Shown here one piece after another: positions 31,379-41,419 of a stretch of 64,000 nt of DNA. Numbering within the stretch: the stretch's first letter is position 1; every line of letters starts with the position of its first letter. The position numbers and the translations under genes were made by a program. The DNA comes from Shinisaurus crocodilurus. Lineage: Eukaryota > Chordata > Lepidosauria > Squamata > Shinisauridae. The notes beneath the pieces were generated by a model that ran no database searches, had not been told where the DNA came from, and was given only the letters and a program-made list of their open reading frames with translations. The DNA lies in contig CM037888.1 of the NCBI GenBank assembly GCA_021292165.1, positions 26,883,041-26,947,040 of the forward strand, in the 5' to 3' direction.

Positions 31379-31672
31379 TCTTCTTATGTTCTAATGTTAA
31401 ATCACCCAAAAATTTATCAATACATCAAGTCCTAGCTTCTGCCCACCCATGCTTTACAATATTAGAACAAAAGGTTCCTTCCCCATTCAGCATGGATAGG
31501 GAACTTCCCTCCCACTTTTGTCTGGGCCAGAGTAAGAGGCAGATGAATACACAGGTGTCAATGGTGAAGAGGAGGAGGAATTCCAGGGTGCTCTTGTCAG
31601 TGGGCCCCTGCTGGGGTGTGGACCCTCGGCAGCTGCCCAACCATGCCTACCCTTGACACCAACCCTGGCAGG

Positions 31673-31674
<2 letters not shown>

Positions 31675-31727
<53 letters not shown>
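31675..31727. repeat. (CT)n microsatellite
   Basis: About 26 CT units. Confidence 0.95.
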
Positions 31728-31731
<4 letters not shown>

Positions 31732-31804
31732 TGTGCCTGGTCTTTAAGATCTTTTTCTGAGGCCCTTCTCCAGGTTCCCTGCTGGGTGAGGTGCTGCAGG
31801 TATA

Positions 31805-32176
31805 GGGTGGCCATGTGTCCAACTTTATAAAGGATAGCCCTCTATTTGAAGGACTGTTAGAGGGCAGTCCTCCATTGGAAGATGCTTTCTGTTAGAAGGA
31901 CCATCCAGAGTCCAAATCCGGTTTAAAGATAACCATAAGAAAGGAGAGCAGGGGCTATGAAGAGGCCCTTCTACAATTAGCACCTGGACAGCAGACTGAC
32001 CAAGGCACACAGGTCACCTGGTCACATTCTTCCCCTCTATGGAGAGATGGATTGTGTTTCTATTTAAATTACAGTAATTATTTCTACATTTGCATCTACA
32101 TACACAAATCTGCTTATGCAAATCTGACTGTGTAGCCTTTTATCCTCTTTTTTGGTGATGCATAAGTGGCCAACCT
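31805..32176 (+). mobile_element. Non-autonomous TIR element, family T1 copy 4
   Basis: GGGTGGCCATGTGTCCAACT at the start and GCATAAGTGGCCAACCT at the end. Interior CCTCTATTTGAAGGACTG, TGGACAGCAGACTGACC and TTTGCATCTACATACACAAA parallels 259-638. Confidence 0.65.
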
Positions 32177-32177
32177 A

Positions 32178-32640
32178 AGCAGGTGGCTAATGGGGAAAAG
32201 ACCTTTTCAGGGGTAGCACCCCAATTACAAAATCCTCTCCCCAGACAGGCTCACCTGGCACCTCCCTTGAGGTCATTTTGGTGCCAGGCAACTGAGGCAA
32301 AGACCTTTAAAATCTTCTTCTTCTTCTTCTTCTTCTTCTTCTTCTTCTTCTTCTTCTTCTTCTTCTTCTTCTTCTTCTTCTTCTTCTTCTTCTTCTTCTT
32401 CATCATCATCTCAAGGCCTTTTAACCTGGTTTAGCTTTTAAACTGACTTGTGTTTCTGCTGAATGATTTTATGCTGCTCCTGTATGATGTTATTGAGGAT
32501 TTGTTTTATTCGATCTATGTAATTTAATTGTATTTATTTTTGCCTGTAAACTGTCCTGAGAACTGTCCTGAGCAGGATAAACAGGACACAGTAGGACAGA
32601 GTGGGGTAGGATATAAATACTTAGGATAGATAATGGATGG
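32178..32640 (+). mobile_element. L2-like LINE 3' fragment interrupted by (CTT)n
   Basis: The frame encodes a GEKTFSGVAPQLQNPLP block, cognate with the 'RAFSVAAPxLWNSLP' motif but decayed. It continues into 3' untranslated sequence (GTTTTATTCGATCTATGTAA and a TATAAATA-containing end). A CTT expansion sits between coding end and tail. Confidence 0.6.
32313..32401. repeat. (CTT)n microsatellite
   Basis: About 29 CTT units, then a short CAT run. Located inside the LINE fragment. Confidence 0.95.
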
Positions 32641-33081
32641 ATGGATTATAAAGGGGTAACCAGGACCAGCGTCAAGGGTAGGAATGGTTGGGCACCTGCC
32701 GAGGGCCCACCCCAGCACTGCACCGCAGACAAGAGTTGTTCCTACTCTTCACAATTGCAGTCTCTTGTTCACCTGCCTCTCACTCTGGCCCAGACAACTG
32801 TGGTGGTGAGAAGGAGAAGCAGTAGATACCACTGCCTTCCTGCTCGTTGACTCTGCCTGCCAAGCAAGCAAGTGGTAGCAACAATGAACAAGAGGACGAG
32901 GAACAATAGCAGCTGGTGGCAATGGTGGGTGAGAAGGTAAACTCACCGAGGGAAAGGGCTCGTTGAGGGTGTCTTGCCCAAGGGCCCTCAAAAACCCAGA
33001 GCCAGCACTGGGGCAACAGTATTCCTCCTTTGATTGTTTCTGGATTTATCCAAGCACCTATCAAATTTCGACACTCTAGGC

Positions 33082-33203
33082 CAGTGTTCTCCAACCTTGG
33101 GTCCCCAGATGTGTTTGGCCTAACAACTCCCAGCATGCCCCAGCCAGCATGCTGGAAGTTGTTAGGCCAAAAACATCTGGCGACCCAAAGTTGGAGAACA
33201 CTG
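33082..33203. mobile_element. hAT-like fold-back MITE, copy 3
   Basis: CAGTGTTCTCCAACCTTGGG to CAAAGTTGGAGAACACTG. The centre is AACAACTCCCAGCATGCCCC against GCATGCTGGAAGTTGTTAGG. Flanks CTCTAGGC and CTCTAGGT match at 7 of 8 bases. Confidence 0.85.
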
Positions 33204-33539
33204 CTCTAGGTGGCTGCCTGTGCAGCTACACCAGCCCTGACTCAGTTGGCTATTTCAGGATGAGCAAATGGCTCCTTCCTGATGTCCAGCTATTTTTATA
33301 CAAGCAAAATAAATAAACAGGTGTTGTAAAGGAGTAAGCTTTCCTAAAAGTGTCCCCACCCCACCCACCCACCCACGTCCCTTTGAACATCATCTCCATT
33401 TGGGGGAACAGAAAGAGATGAGAGAGGAATGGATTCTTGCACTTACGTGGGCTGAAGGCACCCTTGCAGCTGCAAAACCAGAGCACACACATGACATGGG
33501 CCACCATCTAAACAAAAAGTCAGCAGCTCCTAATGAGGC

Positions 33540-33700
33540 TTGTTAGTGATGCTAATCTATGTAAATGTTATTAATTGAGAACATCTATCTTTTATCTCCA
33601 GCATTTGGTAATCAGGCAATTAAAAAACAATGACATTCCCGGCGGTTGTTCTCCTGATTTTTTTCTCTCTCCCTGTTGTTTAAAAAAAAAAGTGATCAAA
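33540..33700. other. Candidate conserved non-coding block
   Basis: GTAAATGTTATTAATTGAGA, ATCTTTTATCTCCAGCATTT, GGTAATCAGGCAATTAAAAA: repeat-free and packed with TAAT/ATTA homeodomain-type words. Inference from appearance only. Confidence 0.25.
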
Positions 33701-34099
33701 GAGTCCAGTAGAAGGGAAGGAAAAGTCCCTTATCAAAAGCAAGGCCTTGCCTTAGGCTACTAGGCCTCATTAAAAGCAAAAAAGCTCTGTTGATCACCAA
33801 TTAACCTGATTTGTAGGAACTCTGATAAAGACCTCAAACAACATGAGTTTTCTTCACTAGAATAAATGACACAGTTTATTGACAAAAATAAAAGCGTTAG
33901 ATTTGGGGAAGGGGGGGGAGAAAAAGGGAAGGACATAAAAGGGCTTATTCGCATTCAGCTGCTGTGCCAAAGGGGGCAGCCATGAGAGATGTGACGTGAG
34001 CCTAGGGTTAGCCACACTGGTGGCATTCTATCCAGGCCAGATGAGAGCAGACCTTCCTAAGACCCACGTGGATGACAGGACAATGCCGACATTTTTAGG

Positions 34100-34200
34100 A
34101 GCCATCATCTCAGTGCCGTTGTCAGGGCAAGTCATAATAGATGACAGATTGCATTAATTATGTATGTGTCTCGGTACCCAAATGGTAACACACGATGCTC
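34100..34200. other. Candidate conserved non-coding block
   Basis: AGTCATAATAGATGACAGAT directly followed by TGCATTAATTATG places a MEIS-like TGACAG next to a homeodomain TTAATTA word. No repeat recognised. Inference only. Confidence 0.25.
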
Positions 34201-34496
34201 AGGGTTGAACAGGACATCTCAAAAGAAGAAGAGTGTGTGGTTGCGTGTGGTTCTTCTTGTTATTGTTCTGGGGGGGGGGGATTGTTAGGGAATCCTTTAA
34301 AAAAAAAGAGAGATTAATTGGGGAATGCTTTATAAGACATTTCCCTCAGATCTTACCAGTTGATTCAAATTAGCTGTAACATAAATGCCCATATGTTTCT
34401 TTAACCCATTCTCTCCCCACTATCCAAATAGGCTTCATTCTCCTTTGGGCCTCCTGTAACAGATTATTATTTGAGTACACCTTAGAAGACAAATGG

Positions 34497-34583
34497 CACA
34501 ATCCTATGCATGTTGCCTTGGATGGAAGTCCTGTTGTGTTTGGTGGTGCTTCTCCCAAAGTACGTGTGTTCAGGATTGCAGCC
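34497..34583. mobile_element. Palindromic MITE related to Harbinger-like family H2
   Basis: CACAATCCTATGCATGTTGC at the left and CAGGATTGCAGCCTAGG at the right. The interior differs from typical H2 copies, so it may be a separate subfamily sharing the ends. Confidence 0.5.
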
Positions 34584-34751
34584 TAGGGAAACGATCCACC
34601 GGTGATGTCTCCTGAACAAGTCCCATTGAAATGGAGAGAGACTGGCTCCAATTCATTTCAATAGAGTAGCGGGCTGTGTCCTAAATCTCTAAGGTACTAT
34701 GGCTTTGTAAAAAATAAAAAAAATAAAAATCTACAATGGAATACTCCAGAG

Positions 34752-34902
34752 CAGAGTTCTCCAACCTTGGGTCCCCAGATGTTTTTGGCCTACAATGTTT
34801 TTGGCCTACAACTCCCAGCATGCCCCAGTCAGCTATGCTGGCTGGGGCATGCTGGGAGTTGTAGGCCAAAAACATCTGGGGACCCAAGGTTGGAGAACAC
34901 TG
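34752..34902. mobile_element. hAT-like fold-back MITE, copy 4 (perfect duplication)
   Basis: CAGAGTTCTCCAACCTTGGG to CCCAAGGTTGGAGAACACTG. Both flanks are CTCCAGAG (34744-34751, 34903-34910), a perfect 8-bp duplication. The left arm holds an extra internal tandem of TTTTTGGCCTACAA. The arms contain TACAACTCCCAGCATGCCCC and its complement. Confidence 0.9.
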
Positions 34903-34973
34903 CTCCAGAGGAGTCGGCTGTCCTTCACTTGTTTGTTTAAGAAAGGGTGTGTGTGTGTGTGATACAAACACAC

Positions 34974-35169
34974 AGTGGAGGCTGGGGGCTCCAGTGTCAG
35001 TGCGGTGGTACATCCACTCCAGGTTTCTGTCTGAACTTTTAAGGAGCTATCCATGGTGCTGAACCTATTTTGGGTTTGGGTTCAGCACCATGGATAGCTC
35101 CTTAAAAGTTCAGGCGGCAGTCCAAAGTGGACACACCACCCCACTGGCATGGAGCCCCCAGCCTCCACT
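34974..35169. mobile_element. Fold-back element, family F1 subtype a
   Basis: AGTGGAGGCTGGGGGCTCC to GGAGCCCCCAGCCTCCACT. The centre AGCTATCCATGGTGCTGAAC faces GGTTCAGCACCATGGATAGC. The flanking decamers match at 7 of 10 bases. Confidence 0.85.
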
Positions 35170-35204
35170 GCAGACACAGATTCAGATCCAGATGAGGTAC
35201 ATCA

Positions 35205-35320
35205 GAGATGTTCAACCTCAGGCCTGCAGGCCAAATTTGGTCCCCCCGGGGAACACCAGAAAGCCACAACCCCTTCCCCTGGCCCCACCCCCTTTCCCCT
35301 GACTTTCAAACAGAAGGTCT
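35205..35320. mobile_element. hAT-type MITE fragment
   Basis: GATGTTCAACCTCAGGCCTG and GGCCAAATTTGGTCCCC match, inverted, the right end at about 28965-29015. Confidence 0.4.
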
Positions 35321-35391
35321 TTCCCAGCCCAACCTGGAGGTGATAAGGATTGAAGCTGGGACTTTCCACCTCTACCACTAAGCTATGGTCC
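35318..35391 (-). mobile_element. tRNA-derived SINE head
   Basis: GATTGAAGCTGGGACTTTCC then ACCTCTACCACTAAGCTATG: reversed B-box and A-box region of the same SINE family. It abuts the next copy. Confidence 0.6.
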
Positions 35392-35402
35392 CCTCCCTGT
35401 GG

Positions 35403-35597
35403 AACATGGGAAGCTGCCTTCTACCAAGTCAGACCCTTGGTCCATCTAGTTCAGTCTTGTCTACACTGACTGGTAGTGACTCTCTCCAGGATTTGAAACA
35501 GAAGACTTTCATGGCCTAATTGGAAATGCCAGGGATTAAACCTGGGACATTCTGCAGGCCAATCGTGTACTCTGCCCCTGAGCGATGGCCCTTCCCC
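35403..35597 (-). mobile_element. tRNA-derived SINE, near full length
   Basis: Minus strand: A-box region around 35570-35590 (antisense CTCTGCCCCTGAGCGATGGC), B box at about 35533-35545 (antisense AGGGATTAAACCTGGGACAT), then the body (antisense CTACACTGACTGGTAGTGAC). The LINE-like tail is antisense ACATGGGAAGCTGCCTTCTA and GGTCCATCTAGTTCAG. RNA polymerase III boxes are decayed but recognisable. Confidence 0.75.
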
Positions 35598-35625
35598 AAA
35601 TGGTTCCACCATGTTTAGAAGTATG

Positions 35626-35722
35626 AAAATAAGAAGATGGCTTATACTGTGTCAGATAATTGGTGCATCTCATGCAGTACATGCACAAATGGCTAGCAGT
35701 GGCTCTCCAAGGGCTCAGGCAC
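35626..35722 (-). mobile_element. tRNA-derived SINE tail
   Basis: ATAAGAAGATGGCTTATACT, GTGTCAGATAATTGGTGCAT and GTGGCTCTCCAAGGGCTCAG: tail and body of the SINE at 35403-35597. Third copy in the same orientation within 400 bases. Confidence 0.6.
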
Positions 35723-35849
35723 TCTGAGAACTTTATTATTGGAGGGGGTGCTGTTTCCTGCTGGAATGATCTTCAAACCTAATAAATGTCTTCCAAGTCA
35801 CTGTCTAGAATCCACATAAACGGGGATACCACAGCTCAAATGAGATATA

Positions 35850-36230
35850 GCTGGAGTGGGCAGAAGTTCAACTGGGATCTACTGGCAGATCTCTGGGTTA
35901 TTTGCAGTAGGTCAGGGATAGGAAACATGGTGCCTGTGGTGGGTACTAATGCAATACCTGAAAACTTGATGCTGAAAACTGTGGGTTCAAAGGAGTTTGT
36001 TTAGTGTGTTGGGGCTCAGACCCCCACATCTGCCTTGGGCAGGTTACTTGTCCTCTGCCATGCCCCCCATGGCAGCCATTTTGTGGTGGTACCCAGGACA
36101 TTTTCACAAATTTCCAAAGGTGCCACTGGACCAAAAAAAAGTTGCCTCCCTTTGCAGTAGATTAACAAGGGGTTTCTGATTCTGAGTGACTCCTAATTGT
36201 CTAACAATAGCATCAACTAAAAGTGCCCAG
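35850..36230. repeat. Dispersed repeat, family R3
   Basis: GGGATCTACTGGCAGATCTC, CAGTAGGTCAGGGATAGG, ATGCCCCCCATGGCAGCCAT and ATTGTCTAACAATAGCATC. The first and last of these reappear at 54715-54840 (AGATCTCTGGATGATTTACA; GTTTAACAATAGCAAC). Confidence 0.45.
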
Positions 36231-36518
36231 GAGGAGGAGGAGGAGGAGGCTTGTCGGGGGAGAACCAGGAGTAGATTTCTGTGTGAAAGGACTTGTGAGC
36301 TTGGTTCTGGTACTAATCACACATTCCTGGGCTGAGAATATACTCAGAACAACACCCTGCTCCTTCTTTCTTAGTGTATATCTACCTGTCTGAGCCACTA
36401 TTTTGCATCTGGATCTGCTTGGTGGATCTCAGGGATCTAATTAAAAGAAGAAGATACTGCATGCTTGAATTCTACGCAACCCTAAAATGTGCATGTGTGT
36501 GTACCAACACATGTATAC

Positions 36519-36536
36519 ACACACACACACACACAC
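36519..36536. repeat. (AC)n microsatellite
   Basis: Nine AC units. Confidence 0.9.
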
Positions 36537-36539
36537 TTA

Positions 36540-38089
36540 TGCTTGTAAATCAAGCAATGTCCTTTTCTGCTAAACTGATCTGTCTGTTATTAGAGGATAA
36601 TTCATTTGCTTTGAGAGAGCCAAATATAATTGTATATTCCTGTTGGCCCATCTCTATTTATGAACCATTTTTTAAGTGACTCAATTGACCAGGCCAGATG
36701 GGAATAGATTGGAAGCTGATGCTACATGTATTACAGAACAGAATGGATGGACCACCGCAAAAATAAGAGCTGGCGGGCACAGTCTAGAGGGGTGAAGGGT
36801 CCATTGAAAATCAGAGAGATTAGCAACTCATCACATTATTTGTGGGTTATCAAGAGACAGAGGTAATGAAAGTGAGACCTATATCCTTGATCAATAAAAG
36901 TTTGACTGCATTTTCAGTTCATTTTCTCCTGCAGAGAGAGAGACAGCAAGCTTTCTATTGATCACAGTGTTAATCCATAACTGGTCTGGGCCCAAGCCTA
37001 GTAAAACAAGCAGGGGGAAAAATAAGATAATAAGCAGGAACTCTTGATCTTTTATTATGGTGTGCTAGATAAAGAGAACAGGGGGTTCAAGGTGGAATGC
37101 TTTAGGGTTAACCCTTGCTTGGCTGTTGAACTTGAAGAGTGGGAACCGACCAAAAGTGCTAAGTGCGTGTGTATCTAGCTCTCCTGTTTTGATTTCACAT
37201 ACTTTCAGGGGAGGCCGATGACTCCTATGTCAGTGGGGCTCCTTATCCATTGCAGCTTTTTGTTTGAGCTTTATAGGAGGCTATCCATGGTGAAGAACTC
37301 CACCCCCAAGGCAACTTTTTTCAGACATGATCAGTCTATTGACAAATTGGACAATGGGATGTGTTGAACAAGAAGTTGACTATAGGGCCCCATGGTGACT
37401 GTTTTGCCAGCCGACCATTTTCCTAAATCTCATAAAAGAAATTCAATTTGCAATCAACCTTGCCTGCGATGTTATTTAAAAAACAACAGTACTGTAGGCA
37501 ACAGTAACGAAATTAATTCATTTTCTAATAAACTATTGCAGGATGTTGAGAAAATTCAGATAATACAGAGGAGTCTTATTAGGATCATCAGTATTAACAC
37601 CAAATCCTTTTGTGCTCATTAAAGGAAATACAGTAAATTCAATTAATACACATTAATCCCCAGTTGACATTAAAATCTGCTCAAACCCAATATTGATAGA
37701 GATTATTAAAATGGAAGCATTGAAGGTGGGGGGGAATGGAGCTGGACGGCACCGTATAGGATATTAAAAAAAACAACTGTACAGTGCTGCTTATTCCTAT
37801 CATTTGAAATGTATAATGCATAATATGGGGTGAGTACTTTGACAAGATATGAAAAATACTTGGAATTCCTGTAGTGAAAGCCTGATCTGTAAACATATCT
37901 TCTCATGTACAGGTGGGAGGGATCAAGGACAACCTCTCATAACTAGTCTGAGTTCAAGCCTAGTAAAACAAACGCACACATGCACAAGATAATAAGTAGG
38001 TTTGGGAACAGGATACCTAGAACCATCTATTTCCTGATGTAAATCCCTCATCCTGGATGCTTTAACAACATCTGATACCATGGTGGTCA
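36540..38089. other. Intergenic DNA, mostly repeat-free
   Basis: Apart from the partial F1 element at 37208-37300, no repeat was recognised. 36540-36660 (GTCTGTTATTAGAGGATAAT, AAATATAATTGTATATTCCT) is a repeat-free AT-rich block. Small frames lack domains. Confidence 0.35.
37208..37300. mobile_element. Fold-back element, family F1 subtype b, left arm only
   Basis: GAGGCCGATGACTCCTATGT, CAGTGGGGCTCCTTATCC, ATTGCAGCTTTT and ATAGGAGGCTATCCATGGTG. The mirror arm is absent, so it is truncated or partly deleted. Confidence 0.65.
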
Positions 38090-38260
38090 GAAATAGGCTT
38101 GTGGCTAGAGCAGGGTCTTCTCAGTGGTAGTCCCCATCCACTGGAATTCTCAGGAGTCATTGAGTGCCTCACTGTTTCCCTTACAGTGGTCAAGACTTTT
38201 AAATTTTTGGAAGGCATTTGGATGAGCTGTGATTTTAGAAGGTTTAGTTCTGTGATGGTT
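38090..38260 (+). mobile_element. Decayed L2-like LINE fragment
   Basis: AGCAGGGTCTTCTCAGTGGT, CCCCATCCACTGGAATTCTC and CAAGACTTTTAAATTTTTGG follow the order of the L2 'FS...P.LWN.LP...F...LK' end, with heavy decay. Confidence 0.45.
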
Positions 38261-38376
38261 TTTGGATTTTATTGTTTCTCTTCACTCTGGTTGTAGAATT
38301 GCAGCTGACTCATGATTTTCCAGGTCTGACCACCTAAAATTTAAATGGGTAAGTCCTACTTCTTGTGCTGAAGCTA

Positions 38377-38742
38377 GGGATGTCAGAGAAATCCACAGGG
38401 GATCCAAATGAGTTCGGATTTCTATGAATCCGATCTGCGGATTCTGCAGCAGACGTGAGTCTCTCGGGTTCTGCAGACTTGTGGACCAGTTTTTTACTTT
38501 CCAGAATTTTATGTACATTTAGTCATAGAAAAATACCCCAAAAATTAAAATTAAAAGCACCACCTGAAAATGTATATTTCCCCCAATAGGCAAAAGTATG
38601 AAAATGCTCAAGTGCTCACGAACACAAGTTCGGGAGATTGAGAAAAATCAGATTCCATCGATGAGTGGTTGATGGAACAAAAGATGCCTGACAATCTGCA
38701 AAATACAGATGGAACAGATCTAACAGAATCCATCCATCTCTC
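38377..38742. mobile_element. TA-flanked repeat with GGGATGT end
   Basis: TA-GGGATGTCAGAGAAATCC opens it, and ATCCATCCATCTCT near 38735 resembles the inverted end. The opening resembles family C1 but the interior is AT-rich. Tentative. Confidence 0.35.
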
Positions 38743-38795
38743 ACTGAAGCACACGATTGTGCCACAGGAGACCACTTAATGTGTTGTGAAAAATA

Positions 38796-39045
38796 CAGTA
38801 ATACCTTGGATTGCAAGTAACTTGGTCTGAGAGCGTTTTGCAAGACAAGCAAATTTTTAAATATTTATTTAATATTTTTTTACTTGATATACAAGCGACG
38901 TCTTGCAATACAAGTACTGTAGTACGGCTTAAATTAAAAATCTCTGTACAAATTTTTTTGGGGGGATTTCGTTTTGATATAAGAGTGTTTTGGATTACAA
39001 GCACGTTTCCGGAACGAATTATGCTCTCAATCCAAGGCATGGCTG
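38796..39045 (+). mobile_element. Tigger-like (Tc1/mariner) MITE, copy 1
   Basis: CAGTAATACCTTGGATTGCA to CTCAATCCAAGGCATGGCTG, flanked by TA on both sides (38794-38795, 39046-39047). 250 bp, ends inverted. A TA duplication and CAGTxxTxCCTTGG ends fit Tc1/mariner, Tigger-like. Confidence 0.75.
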
Positions 39046-39259
39046 TATACACTCCAGCTGAGCCTGTAAACAACTTTACTGAAACGTGTTTGTAAGTTAC
39101 CTTGTACTATACAAGCCACTTTGAGAACTCTATGTTGAAAAGGGTTATATAAACATTCAAAATATTCAATTTCACTCTGTATATTTCTGGTATGACCAAT
39201 GATATATCATTATGGAACTCCCCAAAAATGTAGATAGGCCAGAGACTCGCTTTGATATA

Positions 39260-39514
39260 CAGTCATGCCTTGGATTGAGAGCATAATTTGTTCTGGAAAC
39301 GTCCTTGTAATCCAAAACACTCTTATATCAAAACGAAATACCCCACCCCAAAAAAAAAATTGTACAGAGATCTTTAATTTAAGCCATACTACAGTACTTG
39401 TATTGCAAGATGTCACTTGTCTATCAAGTAAAAAAAAATATTAAATAAATATTTAGAAATTTTGCTTGTCTTGCAAAACACTCTCAAACCAAGTTACTTG
39501 CAGTCCAAGGTGGC
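39260..39514 (-). mobile_element. Tigger-like MITE, copy 2, inverted relative to copy 1
   Basis: CAGTCATGCCTTGGATTGAG to TACTTGCAGTCCAAGG, with TA before it. The interior is the reverse complement of copy 1, for example GAAACGTCCTTGTAATCC against GGATTACAAGCACGTTTCC. Together they form a roughly 720-bp inverted repeat with a 214-bp spacer. Confidence 0.75.
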
Positions 39515-39520
39515 ATATCT

Positions 39521-39545
39521 GAGGACCCAAGGTTGGAGAACACTG
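39521..39545. mobile_element. hAT-like fold-back, right end only
   Basis: GAGGACCCAAGGTTGGAGAA then CACTG equals the right terminus of the fold-backs at 22059, 33082 and 34752. The rest is missing, next to the Tigger-like copy. Confidence 0.65.
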
Positions 39546-39546
39546 G

Positions 39547-39838
39547 TATAGACAATACTGAGCTGGCTGGTCCAGCGGTCTGATGGTTTAATTAATGCCC
39601 AGATGCATTCTTGGAAATAAAGTTGATGCTGGAGGCCTGTGTTTCACTTTGGGGCATGCCAGCCTCACCATTTATTTATTTTTTTAAATTAAAAAAAAAA
39701 AAAACTCAAGAGGGAGCCCAGCAGTCACCAAGGAAGGTGTCCTCAGGCACATGGGTGCCCAAGGGCACTATGTTGGAAACCCCATAGCTAGATGGACTAT
39801 TGGTCTGACTCAGCATAAGGCAGTTTCCTATGTTTTTG
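39547..39838 (+). mobile_element. tRNA-SINE tail pieces
   Basis: TATAGACAATACTGAGCTGG (39549-39568) and AGATGGACTATTGGTCTGAC then TCAGCATAAGGCAGTTTCCT (39789-39830) are two tails of the tRNA-SINE family. A-rich DNA and other sequence lie between. Confidence 0.55.
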
Positions 39839-40182
39839 TGAACCCAAATGCCCTCCCGCAAAGGAGGTGGCCTGCTACCACTCTGTGTGAGTCATCATTC
39901 TGGCCTCTCTTTCCAATCCACACCCTGCCCCTCGCCCCCATGCCAGGTGGCTAATTCTGTCAAATTCTGGCATATATAACTGGATCATCACTCCTCATCT
40001 AGAGGTGCAACAGGATTATCAGCCCTCAGGGGAGGCTGTCTATTGCATTTCCACATGAGTCGCTGTCCAGCTTTCCCTCCTTCCAGTGAGGAGGCCAGAT
40101 TGGACAAGAGAAAATTCCACAACACCCAGAACAGCTAGTCATGCAGAAACACAGAGGGTGGCCTTCACGGAAAGTGGAAATT

Positions 40183-40280
40183 AGAAACATAAAAAGCTGC
40201 CATAGAGCGAGTCAGAGCATTGTCCCATCTATCTCAATACAGTCTACAGACTCTACACTGACTGAAGTGGGCTGCAAATG
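40183..40280 (-). mobile_element. tRNA-SINE tail and body
   Basis: GAAACATAAAAAGCTGCCAT, GAGTCAGAGCATTGTCCCAT and CTACACTGACTGAAGTGG: antisense tail. Confidence 0.6.
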
Positions 40281-41025
40281 GAAAAAAAGTTTGTTGTTGT
40301 TGTTTTAAGGCAATGATCATATTAAGCAAACCCAAGAGGCCTAAGCTAAAAAAAAGCTGCCTTCTGAACAAAAATTTGCTCTGGGCTTATTATTGGCAGC
40401 TTATTAGTTCAGCTTGGCCTAAGAAAAGGAGGAAATTGATGAGAAAAGGCTTTGGGTTCATGCCCTAGACAGGGTAAAACAACAAGTTGGGAAATTTCTA
40501 TAGAACTGTAGAGTAAAAAAGATGTCAGCAAACATGACTAAATATGAAGAGGTGCGATTAAAAGAGTTCAGTAGCCAATCGTTGTACAGCAAATAATCAC
40601 ATCACATATCACATTCAAGTGTAAAACTATAAAAGTAAAGGGAAGATATTGGGTGTGGTTGCTCGTGGCTGGGCGTAACCTCTGCTAGCAGATAGATGTA
40701 TTGCTATTGTATGCACTATGTTTTGTCTTGTTTTCTTTTCCTGTTTTCAACCTCCTTGTCAGCAAGTACCATGGTACCATTTTCCTTCTAGAATTGTCTT
40801 AAATATATTTGCTTTGTGTTAATGTTTTAAAACTTAATCTAAGTAGATGAGTATATTTATAAATTAACTGTGTTGCCTGTTTGACCCAGCACATCTTAGC
40901 ATCAAGACAAACTACATCTCTATAAAACCCAAGCCAGATATAGACAGGAAGTAAGGACCTGTCACTACTAAGCACAGGGTCTATTTAATTAGATTTATTA
41001 TCCTAAATTTCTCCCTTGCACGAGG
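40281..41025. other. Intergenic DNA without recognised repeats
   Basis: AT-rich, including GGCTTATTATTGGCAGCTTA and GGAGGAAATTGATGAGAAAA. Could be conserved but not testable here. No exon. Confidence 0.3.
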
Positions 41026-41029
41026 TTTC

Positions 41030-41127
41030 AGACTGAGGTCTTTCCCAGCATCTTACCTGAAATTGCTGGGAGTTGAACCTTTGCACGCGAAACATATGCC
41101 TCTGAATGACATACCGCCTATCCCCAA
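41030..41127 (-). mobile_element. tRNA-SINE head
   Basis: GGTCTTTCCCAGCATCTTAC, GGGAGTTGAACCTTTGCACG and ATGCCTCTGAATGACATACC: reversed body, B box (GGTTCAACTCC) and A-box side. Confidence 0.55.
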
Positions 41128-41361
41128 AGCAAGAATCATGCCACTACTAGAACAACAGCGAACTGGACATGTTCTTCCTGTTACACTAAAAGCTCTTAGT
41201 ACTGAAAGCAAACATTTCAAGTGTAAGGATGACTGCAATTTAATTCAGGGAGAGGAAAGAGAAGTTTGGCCCAGCAATCAGAAGTTTGGGGGGAACTCTA
41301 ATTTAGATCAAATTTAAATAAGAAAGCATACAAATTCTGTGACAATCCCTAAAAGAGTGTT

Positions 41362-41362
<1 letters not shown>

Positions 41363-41418
<56 letters not shown>
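41363..41418. repeat. (AAT)n microsatellite
   Basis: Eighteen AAT units. Confidence 0.95.
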
Positions 41419-41419
41419 T

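Noticed and set aside
31487..31822. Arg/Glu-rich minus-strand protein
   Set aside because: Product of the (CT)n microsatellite.
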